Of a DNA stretch of 5,175 nucleotides, positions 1 to 5,175 are shown piece by piece (the stretch's first letter is position 1; each line of letters starts with the position of its first letter). The DNA is taken from assembly GCA_021778375.1 (NCBI GenBank), contig JAJYCM010000204.1:1-5175 (forward strand), given 5' to 3'. The stretch comes from Bacteroidota bacterium (GTDB taxonomy: Bacteria > Bacteroidota > Ignavibacteria > Ignavibacteriales > Ignavibacteriaceae). The position numbers were made by a program, and so were the translations under genes. The notes below the pieces were generated by a model, which saw nothing but the letters and a program-made list of their open reading frames with translations, searched no databases and was not told the DNA's origin.

Positions 1-246
1 TCTCAGACTGTCTTACTTAAATTAGTAAGTAAAGGGGCTTCACGTGAAGATGCATACAAAATTGTTCAAACCTCAGCAATGGATGTTTGGGCTGATCAAA
101 CAAAAGATTTAGAAAGTGAACTTATAAGTTCAGGTGAGGTACGTAAATACCTTACTGAAAAGGAAATCAAAGAAGTTTTTGATTATAATAAGATGTTAGA
201 TAACGTAGATTATATTTTTGCCAGAAGTGTTGAAAATAACATTTAG
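1..246 (+). CDS. purB: Adenylosuccinate lyase, C-terminal 81 residues (5' truncated by window edge)
   Basis: This is the 3' end of a gene open from base 1 in frame 1 to a TAG at 244-246. The family splits adenylosuccinate to AMP plus fumarate, and SAICAR to AICAR plus fumarate, in cytoplasmic purine synthesis. The visible part matches the ADSL C-terminal domain. It opens with SQTVLLKLVSKG and continues into SREDAYKIVQ, the typical PurB stretch 'SQ.VLL.L..KG.SRE.AY.IVQ', followed by a conserved-looking A-M-D-V-W. The fumarase-superfamily signature and the catalytic His and Ser lie upstream of the window and cannot be checked. Nothing in the visible part suggests decay. The next gene starts 170 bp downstream on the same strand, with a hairpin repeat between them, so co-transcription is uncertain. 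Identification rests on recognition of the C-terminal motif and is fairly secure. Confidence 0.9.
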   Translation, partial: SQTVLLKLVSKGASREDAYKIVQTSAMDVWADQTKDLESELISSGEVRKYLTEKEIKEVFDYNKMLDNVDYIFARSVENNI

Positions 247-286
247 AGAAGACTTAAAGATTTATATTTATACTTGTAAGAGAATG

Positions 287-362
287 GGAATGGTGGAATA
301 TTGGAGTATTGGAGTATTGGAGTTGAGCAATTTTATTCAATATTTCATTATCCCATCATTCC
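287..362 (+). repeat. Hairpin-forming intergenic repeat, copy A (8-bp unit arms)
   Basis: The left arm contains three perfect tandem copies of TATTGGAG (299-322), preceded by looser G/A-rich units. The segments 287-312 and 337-362 form an ungapped inverted repeat: 20 of 26 positions pair, and four of the six exceptions would be G-U pairs in RNA read from the + strand. The intervening loop (313-336) holds TTGAGCAATTTT, which is itself nearly self-complementary, so the fold can continue towards a centre near 326/327. The element begins 41 bp after the purB stop. It resembles copy B downstream of prxQ in unit length, unit sequence and central motif. It could work as a transcript 3'-end stabiliser or weak terminator, since a short T-run follows at 372-376, but that is inference. 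Confidence 0.7.
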
Positions 363-404
363 GAAATGCTCTTTTTACGTAACTTGAATTAATAAAAAAT
401 ATTT

Positions 405-410
405 AGGAGA
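405..410 (+). promoter_or_regulatory. Shine-Dalgarno site of the peroxiredoxin gene
   Basis: AGGAGA lies six bases before the ATG at 417 and is a near-ideal anti-16S match. It fixes the start codon of the peroxiredoxin. It also stands out because none of the other three complete genes has a comparable site. Confidence 0.8.
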
Positions 411-416
411 ACCATA

Positions 417-941
417 ATGAGAACTAAAAGCTTGTTTTATGTTTTTGTTTTGTTTGTATCCGTTTTATCTTTTGCTTTTGCAGCAAAACCGAAGGAATTG
501 AAAATCGGGATGAAAGCACCGAATTTTAAGTTGGAAGATGCATATGGTAAGTCTTACACTTTATCTTCTTATAAGGGCAAAATGCCAGTGATTGTTTACT
601 TTTATCCCAAGGCAGGTACCGCTGGGTGTACAAAAGAGGCATGCGGAATCAGAGACGATTGGGGAAAATTCCAAAAAGAAAAAATTCAGGTACTTGGAAT
701 AAGTGTTGATACTAAACCAGAAATAAAAAAATTTATTAAAGACAACAATCTAAATTTCCCATTGCTTTCCGATGCAAGCACAAAAGTATCTAAGTCTTAT
801 GGCGTTTATGGAAAAGGCGGATACGACAACAGGGTAACATTTATCGTAGATAAAAACGGAATAATCAGAAAGATTATTAATGTCACTAATATAGAGAGAC
901 ATGCAAAAGAAGTTTATGATTTTGCATCTAAGCTGAGGTAG
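417..941 (+). CDS. Exported PrxQ/BCP-type peroxiredoxin
   Basis: This 174-residue thioredoxin-fold peroxidase would reduce H2O2 and organic hydroperoxides using thiols. Residues 1-22 form a signal peptide: a short basic start (R2, K4), a hydrophobic core at 6-19, and A-F-A before the likely cut after A22. The AhpC/TSA domain fills about 28-172. The peroxidatic motif PxxxTxxC is present as P64-T68-C71. A second cysteine, C76, lies five residues later, the arrangement of atypical two-Cys PrxQ/BCP enzymes, where it serves as resolving cysteine. R139 in NRVTFIVDKNG matches the conserved active-site arginine, and the C-terminal H-A-K-E-V is typical of BCP. The start is set by AGGAGA six bases upstream. 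E. coli BCP is about 156 residues and cytoplasmic; the extra length here is the signal, so this copy should act outside the cytoplasm. The source of reducing power there is not visible. The lack of a lipobox cysteine argues against a lipoprotein. Confidence 0.9.
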   Translation: MRTKSLFYVFVLFVSVLSFAFAAKPKELKIGMKAPNFKLEDAYGKSYTLSSYKGKMPVIVYFYPKAGTAGCTKEACGIRDDWGKFQKEKIQVLGISVDTKPEIKKFIKDNNLNFPLLSDASTKVSKSYGVYGKGGYDNRVTFIVDKNGIIRKIINVTNIERHAKEVYDFASKLR

Positions 942-947
942 TGGGGC

Positions 948-1010
948 AATGGAGTAATGGGTTTGTGGAATAATGGAGAAATGGAATTGACCAATTTTTC
1001 CCACTATTGG
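948..1010 (+). repeat. Hairpin-forming intergenic repeat, copy B (8-bp unit arms)
   Basis: Five degenerate 8-bp units run from 948 to 987: AATGGAGT, AATGGGTT, TGTGGAAT, AATGGAGA, AATGGAAT. They are followed in the same register as copy A by TGACCAATTTTT (TGAGCAATTTTA in copy A). The centre AATTGACCAATT (985-996) is a near-perfect palindrome. The pyrimidine-rich stretch to 1010 can pair back to the units with small bulges. The element starts almost at the prxQ stop codon (939-941). It is probably a diverged member of the same family as copy A; the arms are less regular and the exact ends are uncertain. Confidence 0.6.
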
Positions 1011-1025
1011 ATTATATAAAAAAAG

Positions 1026-1033
1026 TATATTTG
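1026..1033 (+). promoter_or_regulatory. Possible Bacteroidota-type -7 promoter element upstream of the protease gene
   Basis: TATATTTG is an exact match to the TAnnTTTG -7 consensus known for the primary sigma factor of Bacteroidota. It lies 56 bp before the protease start codon, a plausible leader length. No good TTTG -33 box sits at the expected 17-20 bp distance; the nearest candidate is ATTG at 1006-1009, only 16 bp upstream. In DNA this AT-rich, chance matches are common, so this is a candidate only. Confidence 0.35.
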
Positions 1034-1089
1034 TGTAACTTTACTAATTAGTATAAGAAATTTAAATACATTTTATAATCAATAACTTA

Positions 1090-3180
1090 ATGAAGAAACC
1101 TTCGAGAAAACTTATGAAGAAGATCCTTGCAATAGCAATAATTTTACTTGCTGCAAATATTTTTTTAGCGCGAACATTTTACTTTAAGAACGACCCTCCG
1201 ATTTCGCAGGACACTTCAAAAGTTATTGAACCGGCTAAATATCTTTCAAGCGAAGATGAAATAATAAATACAATATTGACCAGGTATCATTATAGTAAAT
1301 TTAGATTAGATGATTCCCTGTCAAATGTAATTTTCAACCGGTATTTAAAATCTATTGATTACAATAGAAGCTATTTCCTTGCTTCCGATATCGATAATTT
1401 TGATAAGTACAGATTCCAACTTGATGATGACATAAAAGACGGCAACCTACTCCCTGCTTACAAAATTTTTAACGTATTCCGTCAGCGGGTAAATGAAAGA
1501 CTTGATTACGCAGAAGGATTATTGAAGAAGGAATTTGATTTCAATAAAAAAGAATCACTGCAGTTAGATAGAGATAAAGCGCCCTGGGCAAAAGATACTA
1601 CAGAGCTTAACGAACTTTGGCGCAAAAAAGTAAAGAATGATGCTTTAAATTTATTATTAACCGGGAAGAAATGGTCTGACATTCAAAGTCTTTTAACCAA
1701 ACGTTATGAAAATGTAAGGCGCAGTGTAATGCAGACACAAAGCGAAGATGTTTTTCAGCTATTTGAAAATTCCTTTACTGAATCTATTGACCCGCATACA
1801 GATTATTTTTCACCTGCGACTTCGGAAAACTTTAAGATTGATATGAGTAGATCATTAGAAGGAATCGGTGCACAGCTTCAATCCGAGGATGATTACACAA
1901 AAATTGCCGAGGTTATTCCGGGCGGACCGGCGTTCAAAAGTAAGTTACTTCACCGGGATGACAAGATAACGGGTGTTGCTCAAGGAAAAGACGGTGAAAT
2001 GGTAGATGTAATTGGTTGGAGATTAACCGATGTGGTCGCATTAATACGCGGTCCTAAGGGGAGCATTGTCAGGCTGCAAATTATTCCTGCTAGCGAAGGG
2101 GTAAATGCGAAACCGCGCGAGATTACTTTGGTTCGTGATAAAATTACTTTAAAAGAACAATCGGCAAAAGATAAAATTCTTAATTTAAAAAATGACGGTA
2201 AAGATTATAAATTAGGTGTGATAATTATTCCTGCTTTTTACAGTGATTTTGAGGCAGAGCAGCGCGGCGACAAAAATTTCAAGAGCACGACCAGAGATGT
2301 CCAAAAATTAGTTGATGAGTTAAAGAGCGCTAATGTTAAAGGAATTATAATCGATCTTAGAAATAACGGCGGCGGTTCTTTAGAGGAAGCCATTAAACTT
2401 ACCGGATTATTCATAAAGAATGGTCCCGTAGTACAAATTAGAAATTCGGACGGTAATATTAGAGTTGAGGATGATCCAGATTCTGCCATTGATTACAGCG
2501 GCCCGCTTGTAGTATTAGTAAACCGTTTCAGCGCCTCAGCTTCCGAAATATTCGCAGCTGCTATTCAAGATTATGGGCGTGGTTTAATAATAGGCGAACA
2601 AACTTACGGAAAAGGGACAGTTCAAAACTTAATTGATTTAAACCGGCTAATGCCTAACGAGAAAGGAAAATTAGGACAGGTAAAATTGACCATAGCGAAA
2701 TTTTATAGAATTACCGGAGCAAGTACACAGCACATGGGAGTAGTACCGGATATTCAATACCCTTCAGCTTTCGATTCAAATGAATATATGGAGAGCGCTG
2801 AACCAAGTTCGTTACCTTGGGATCAAATCAGTGCAACTAAATACAAACCATTTGGAAATTTAAAAAGTTTTATTCCTAAATTGATTGCTGAACATGATTC
2901 CAGAATAAAAAATGATCCCGAATTTGACGAATATCTGGATGAAATAAAAGAATACCATGAATCACACGACAAGAAGACGTTATCCTTAAACGAGGCTGTC
3001 AGAAAAAAGGAAATGGATGACGCTGAGCAGAAAAAATTTGAAAAGGAAAATGAACTTAGGAAACGACTTGGATTGAAATTGCTTAAGAAGGGTGAAATAT
3101 CGACAGAAACTGAGCCAAAAGATGATCCGCTGCTGAACGAGACGGGTCATATTTTAATTGATTTTATTACTTTATCTTAG
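1090..3180 (+). CDS. prc: Carboxy-terminal processing protease (tail-specific protease, S41 family)
   Basis: This 696-residue periplasmic endoprotease recognises C-terminal tails of exported proteins; E. coli Prc/Tsp is 682 residues. An N-terminal hydrophobic segment (about 11-28) after a lysine/arginine-rich start serves as signal or anchor. The helical N-terminal domain typical of Prc spans about 50-240. A PDZ domain follows at about 255-340, beginning near G258-I-G260 and including R320-G-P-K-G324. The S41 core runs about 375-555, with D422-L-R-N-N-G-G-G429 and the active site: S483 in SASASE, K508 in YGKGTVQ and Q512, at the Ser+25 and Lys+4 spacing of the family, so the enzyme should be active. 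The charged helical C-terminal domain (about 585-685) is rich in K and E, as in Tsp. No Shine-Dalgarno precedes the ATG at 1090; M9 at 1114 is an alternative start. In other bacteria Prc controls cell-wall hydrolases and needs a lipoprotein adaptor (NlpI in E. coli); no adaptor gene is visible here. Confidence 0.95.
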   Translation: MKKPSRKLMKKILAIAIILLAANIFLARTFYFKNDPPISQDTSKVIEPAKYLSSEDEIINTILTRYHYSKFRLDDSLSNVIFNRYLKSIDYNRSYFLASDIDNFDKYRFQLDDDIKDGNLLPAYKIFNVFRQRVNERLDYAEGLLKKEFDFNKKESLQLDRDKAPWAKDTTELNELWRKKVKNDALNLLLTGKKWSDIQSLLTKRYENVRRSVMQTQSEDVFQLFENSFTESIDPHTDYFSPATSENFKIDMSRSLEGIGAQLQSEDDYTKIAEVIPGGPAFKSKLLHRDDKITGVAQGKDGEMVDVIGWRLTDVVALIRGPKGSIVRLQIIPASEGVNAKPREITLVRDKITLKEQSAKDKILNLKNDGKDYKLGVIIIPAFYSDFEAEQRGDKNFKSTTRDVQKLVDELKSANVKGIIIDLRNNGGGSLEEAIKLTGLFIKNGPVVQIRNSDGNIRVEDDPDSAIDYSGPLVVLVNRFSASASEIFAAAIQDYGRGLIIGEQTYGKGTVQNLIDLNRLMPNEKGKLGQVKLTIAKFYRITGASTQHMGVVPDIQYPSAFDSNEYMESAEPSSLPWDQISATKYKPFGNLKSFIPKLIAEHDSRIKNDPEFDEYLDEIKEYHESHDKKTLSLNEAVRKKEMDDAEQKKFEKENELRKRLGLKLLKKGEISTETEPKDDPLLNETGHILIDFITLS

Positions 3181-3192
3181 TAAACTCAAAAT

Positions 3193-3906
3193 TTATTTTA
3201 TTAAGAGATTTAACAATTTTCTCTTAGCAATGAGGAAAATTGTTTCGTCAAAAGGAACGTCTATATCAACCCTACAAACAAAAGTTGCGAGGTTTGGTCT
3301 TTCATCATATTTTATTAAGAGATTATGTTTCAATAATTCAAGCGAGTTTGATAAATCCGATAATTTATGATTTTCCAGGAACGAAGTTCTAAGTGAGTGA
3401 TATGGGCTACTTTGAGTTGAGTAAATTATACTTCTATATCTGTGGACTTGAAGAATTTCATTTTGAACATCCGGAAGCAATAGAAACCCTTCATCTTTAA
3501 AGGCTGGCGATACGCCTACTTCGATAATAGAGATATTTTCTGCGACAAAATCATAAATTACATAAGCTTCTTCAATTAAAGATTTAATTAATGGAAGCGA
3601 CCATTCTATTAAATCATAAACACAATCCTTGTACTCTATTGTCTCGCCGGGAATACTTAAAATTAAATTATCATCCTTAAAATTTACACTACTTTTCTGC
3701 TTAGAAAGAAGTATTGCAAAATTATCTCTTTTATACAAAATATCCTGAAGTTGAGACGACAGATGAACAAGTTCCTGCAGCGATGGATACAACCTATTTT
3801 TGCTTAATTCATTCCGGTATACACTTAATCCAGAAAGGATTTTGTAGTGACTTATTTCCGGATCACTTTCTTGAAGAATAAACGAATCCAGATTTAATTG
3901 TTTCAT
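3193..3906 (-). CDS. Uncharacterised 237-residue protein, convergent with prc
   Basis: I do not recognise this family. The frame is open for 251 codons from a GTG at 3948. I place the start at the ATG at 3904-3906, because the residues before it look like untranslated leader and MKQLNLDSFIL reads as a natural beginning; an ATG at 3931-3933 is another option. No start has a clear Shine-Dalgarno. There is no signal peptide, no membrane segment and no repeated domain, so it is probably cytoplasmic. Residues 1-60 and 95-125 look mainly helical, and the second half mixes strands and helices, with a hydrophobic GFLLLPD stretch and a C-terminal F-D-E-T-I-F-L-I-A-K-R-K. Two cysteines (KDCVYD, FVCRVD) form no metal motif. 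Its stop lies 12 bp from the prc stop, tail to tail, so it is not part of that operon. Composition resembles the neighbours and the long open frame on this strand supports a real gene. Function unknown. Confidence 0.75.
   Translation of the reverse strand: MKQLNLDSFILQESDPEISHYKILSGLSVYRNELSKNRLYPSLQELVHLSSQLQDILYKRDNFAILLSKQKSSVNFKDDNLILSIPGETIEYKDCVYDLIEWSLPLIKSLIEEAYVIYDFVAENISIIEVGVSPAFKDEGFLLLPDVQNEILQVHRYRSIIYSTQSSPYHSLRTSFLENHKLSDLSNSLELLKHNLLIKYDERPNLATFVCRVDIDVPFDETIFLIAKRKLLNLLIK
3194..3324. repeat. 17-bp direct repeat pair inside the 3' end of the orphan gene
   Basis: The 17-mer TATTTTATTAAGAGATT occurs exactly at 3194-3210 and at 3308-3324, 114 bp apart. On the minus strand both copies read in the same frame as N-L-L-I-K with identical codons. 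The copy nearer the gene end runs straight into the TAA stop; the other continues as Y-D-E. It may be a small internal duplication or a coincidence in AT-rich helical coding sequence. Confidence 0.6.
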
Positions 3907-3948
3907 AGCCAACTCATTTTTATTATAAATCATCAAATTACATACCAC

Positions 3949-4145
3949 TTATTTAATATAAATTCTTAGACAAAACTCTAATTTTTGCTAAAAAAAGAGG
4001 GTTATTTTTTGAGAACTAAGTATAAGTTTTAAGTATGTGTGATTTTTTGACACGGATGGCTATTTATTGATTTATTTAGCGAAGTGTAGTATGTTTTAAC
4101 AGGAAGAAATAAATAAATTTTATAAATAAAATTTTAGCTGCTTTT
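3949..4145. other. AT-rich divergent intergenic region
   Basis: This stretch separates the leftward orphan gene from the rightward hydrolase-like gene and must hold the promoters of both. I see A/T runs (TTTTTG at 3982-3987, TTATTTTTTG at 4002-4011, GATTTTTTG near 4040) that loosely resemble Bacteroidota promoter boxes, but none matches TTTG plus TAnnTTTG at correct spacing on either strand. No open frame, tRNA or riboswitch-like structure is evident. Its one clear structure is the palindrome listed separately. Confidence 0.5.
4115..4134. promoter_or_regulatory. Perfect 20-bp AT-only palindrome just upstream of the hydrolase-like gene
   Basis: AAATTTTAT and ATAAAATTT are exact reverse complements separated by AA. 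The palindrome ends 11 bp before the ATG at 4146, in the place a ribosome site or operator would occupy. It could bind a repressor, or it could be chance in a very AT-rich leader. Pairs this weak would make a poor RNA hairpin. Confidence 0.3.
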
Positions 4146-4985
4146 ATGAAGAATTATAGAATAGAATTTTTAATAATATTATTATCAGCAATATTTTTGA
4201 CTTTCCCAAAGAGTATTAAGAGCCAAAATAAGTGGCTCATTTTGAAGCCGGGAGATATTTCTGCGAATTACCATAATTTAGACCATTTTAAAATTTTCTC
4301 TAAATATTCAAGATCATACAATCTTGAAGTTTTAAGAGCGATTGACACAGTACAGGCACATGCAATGGATGGGGGCGGATATTTTATCGGGATAGATTCT
4401 ACGCCAACAGAATCGCCTATAGGATATGATCTAAAATTATTTGGTAGTTCTTTAATCAAACCTACTCGAAGTTCGAGCTACTGCAGCGGCTCAACATATT
4501 CGGTACTAATAACTGCTTTGGATTTTATACTTGGTAAACAAGCAAATAAACTTTCAAAAGGTCGACTTGAAGCAATGAGAATGCAGGAGCCAAACGGAGG
4601 CAGGAGAAACGACTGGATAAAATATTGGGGAATATGGAATGCAGATGGTTTCGGAAGTGAATATGCATTAGTTCAATACTCGAAAATGGGTAGTGTAGTT
4701 AAGCCGAAGGATGCTATGCCCGGTGATTTTATGAATATTTCATGGAAAAGCGGGATAGGACATTCAGTAATATTCCTTGGCTGGTCTATTGATAAAAATG
4801 GTGATAAATGTGTAACGTACTGGTCAAGCCAAAAAGGTACGAACGGATTTGGCGATCAGATAGTTTCACTTAAAAAAATAAAGAGTCTGAAGATTGTACG
4901 ATTAACCAAACCGCAAAATATATTTAAGTTTAATATTAGCAAGAAAGTAAATACTAATGTTGCGGGAGACATGCCGGAATTTTGA
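4146..4985 (+). CDS. Secreted protein with a divergent NlpC/P60-like cysteine hydrolase signature
   Basis: This 279-residue protein starts with a signal peptide: basic K2 and R5, a hydrophobic core at about 8-20, and a likely cut after S26, just before Q27-N-K-W. The middle carries Y112-C113-S114-G115 at the head of a predicted helix. P192-G-D194-F-M follows, and then G205-H206-S-V-I-F-L-G-W. This order (C-S-G, then P-G-D, then H in a hydrophobic strand) is the layout of NlpC/P60 cell-wall peptidases, with Cys and His as catalytic residues. W226-S-S-Q229 could supply the third polar residue. Differences from the classic family are Tyr in place of the Asp before Cys, and a long Cys-His gap (93 residues) with an insertion rich in G, R, W and N. 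I infer a periplasmic or secreted thiol hydrolase acting on peptidoglycan or a similar amide; substrate unknown. The start has no Shine-Dalgarno but is fixed by the signal peptide. The fold call is moderate; the gene itself is secure. Confidence 0.65.
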   Translation: MKNYRIEFLIILLSAIFLTFPKSIKSQNKWLILKPGDISANYHNLDHFKIFSKYSRSYNLEVLRAIDTVQAHAMDGGGYFIGIDSTPTESPIGYDLKLFGSSLIKPTRSSSYCSGSTYSVLITALDFILGKQANKLSKGRLEAMRMQEPNGGRRNDWIKYWGIWNADGFGSEYALVQYSKMGSVVKPKDAMPGDFMNISWKSGIGHSVIFLGWSIDKNGDKCVTYWSSQKGTNGFGDQIVSLKKIKSLKIVRLTKPQNIFKFNISKKVNTNVAGDMPEF

Positions 4986-4986
4986 G

Positions 4987-5063
4987 CAAGTAAGGAGTAA
5001 GAAGTAAGGAGTAAGAAGTAAGGAGTAAGGAGTAAGGAGTAAGAAGTAAGGAATATGGGATAT
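4987..5063 (+). repeat. 7-bp tandem array GGAGTAA/GAAGTAA with degenerate edges
   Basis: Eight head-to-tail perfect units of GRAGTAA fill 4994-5049, in the order G,A,G,A,G,G,G,A at the variable second base. A decayed unit (CAAGTAA) precedes them and GGAATAT, GGGATAT follow. The array begins one base after the TGA stop at 4983-4985. The unit length is not a multiple of three and each unit carries TAA, so all three + frames are closed within 21 bp, while the minus strand stays open and gives a spurious leucine-rich frame. Unlike copies A and B it has no complementary right arm that I can find. Confidence 0.9.
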
Positions 5064-5175
5064 GAGAAAAGGAATGTGGAAAATCATTTCAAATATCTTG
5101 GTATAAAAACAAAGATTTAATTGGAAATACTATAAAGATATAGAATGTGAATGCGACACTAATGGTGAATTTTTT
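5064..5175. other. AT-rich tail of the window with no supported gene
   Basis: The last 112 bases are A/T- and G/A-rich. I see no tRNA, terminator hairpin or Shine-Dalgarno. An ATG at 5162-5164 leaves only four codons before the window ends, too little to call a gene start. Confidence 0.4.

Noticed and set aside
379..1041. Shared GTAACTT upstream of both the peroxiredoxin (379-385) and the protease (1035-1041).
   Set aside because: The match is only seven bases, at different distances from the starts, in AT-rich DNA; too weak for a shared operator.
3202..3226. Inverted repeat TAAGAGA ... TCTCTTA just after the prc stop, a possible terminator.
   Set aside because: The arms are only 7 bp with an 11-base AT-rich loop, no T-run follows on either strand, and it lies inside the 3' end of the opposing coding sequence.
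3158..3370. A 70-codon open frame on the + strand after prc.
   Set aside because: It overlaps the prc end and lies opposite the longer minus-strand gene in an arrangement typical of a shadow frame; it has no ribosome site or recognisable protein features.
4035..4055. Possible hairpin GTGT...ACAC in the divergent intergenic region.
   Set aside because: Only four bases pair cleanly across a T-rich loop; not distinguishable from chance.
287..5063. The three repeat tracts considered as a CRISPR array.
   Set aside because: Units are 7-8 bp with no unique spacers and no cas genes nearby.
4902..5087. A leucine-rich 61-codon open frame on the minus strand.
   Set aside because: Most of it is translation of the heptamer array (L-L-L-T-P-Y repeats); it is open only because the unit has no stop on that strand.

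Overview
This AT-rich window comes from a bacterial chromosome. Its style fits the Bacteroidota / Ignavibacteriota / Chlorobiota group: several genes lack a Shine-Dalgarno sequence, one upstream region carries a TAnnTTTG-type -7 box, gaps between genes hold short G/A-rich tandem repeats, and proteins are K/I/N-rich. The phylum is an inference; no rRNA or marker gene is present to fix it. All recognised genes have housekeeping or cell-envelope roles. I see no mobile element, CRISPR array, tRNA, rRNA, or defence or biosynthetic cluster.

Layout. Bases 1-246 (+) are the 3' end of purB (adenylosuccinate lyase). Bases 417-941 (+) encode a PrxQ/BCP-type peroxiredoxin with an export signal. Bases 1090-3180 (+) encode a full-length Prc/Tsp-type carboxy-terminal processing protease (S41 family) with an intact Ser/Lys/Gln catalytic set. 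Bases 3193-3906 (-) encode a 237-residue protein of unknown function that converges on prc with a 12-bp gap. Bases 4146-4985 (+) encode a secreted protein with a divergent NlpC/P60-like cysteine hydrolase signature, transcribed divergently from the orphan gene across about 200 bp of very AT-rich DNA.

The three exported proteins (thiol peroxidase, C-terminal protease, putative NlpC/P60-like hydrolase) could all act in the envelope on redox stress, protein turnover and cell-wall material. Prc-family proteases elsewhere degrade cell-wall hydrolases. A working link among these genes is only inference from proximity, because repeats or strand switches separate them.

The most distinctive non-coding signal is a set of three repeats behind the stop codons of the three rightward genes purB, prxQ and the NlpC/P60-like gene. 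All share a GGAGTA core on the coding strand. The first two (287-362 and 948-1010) have 8-bp units and look like diverged copies of one hairpin element, centred on TTGASCAATTTT with complementary arms. The third (4987-5063) is a simple array of a 7-bp unit, GGAGTAA/GAAGTAA. I did not find a convincing new multi-gene system.
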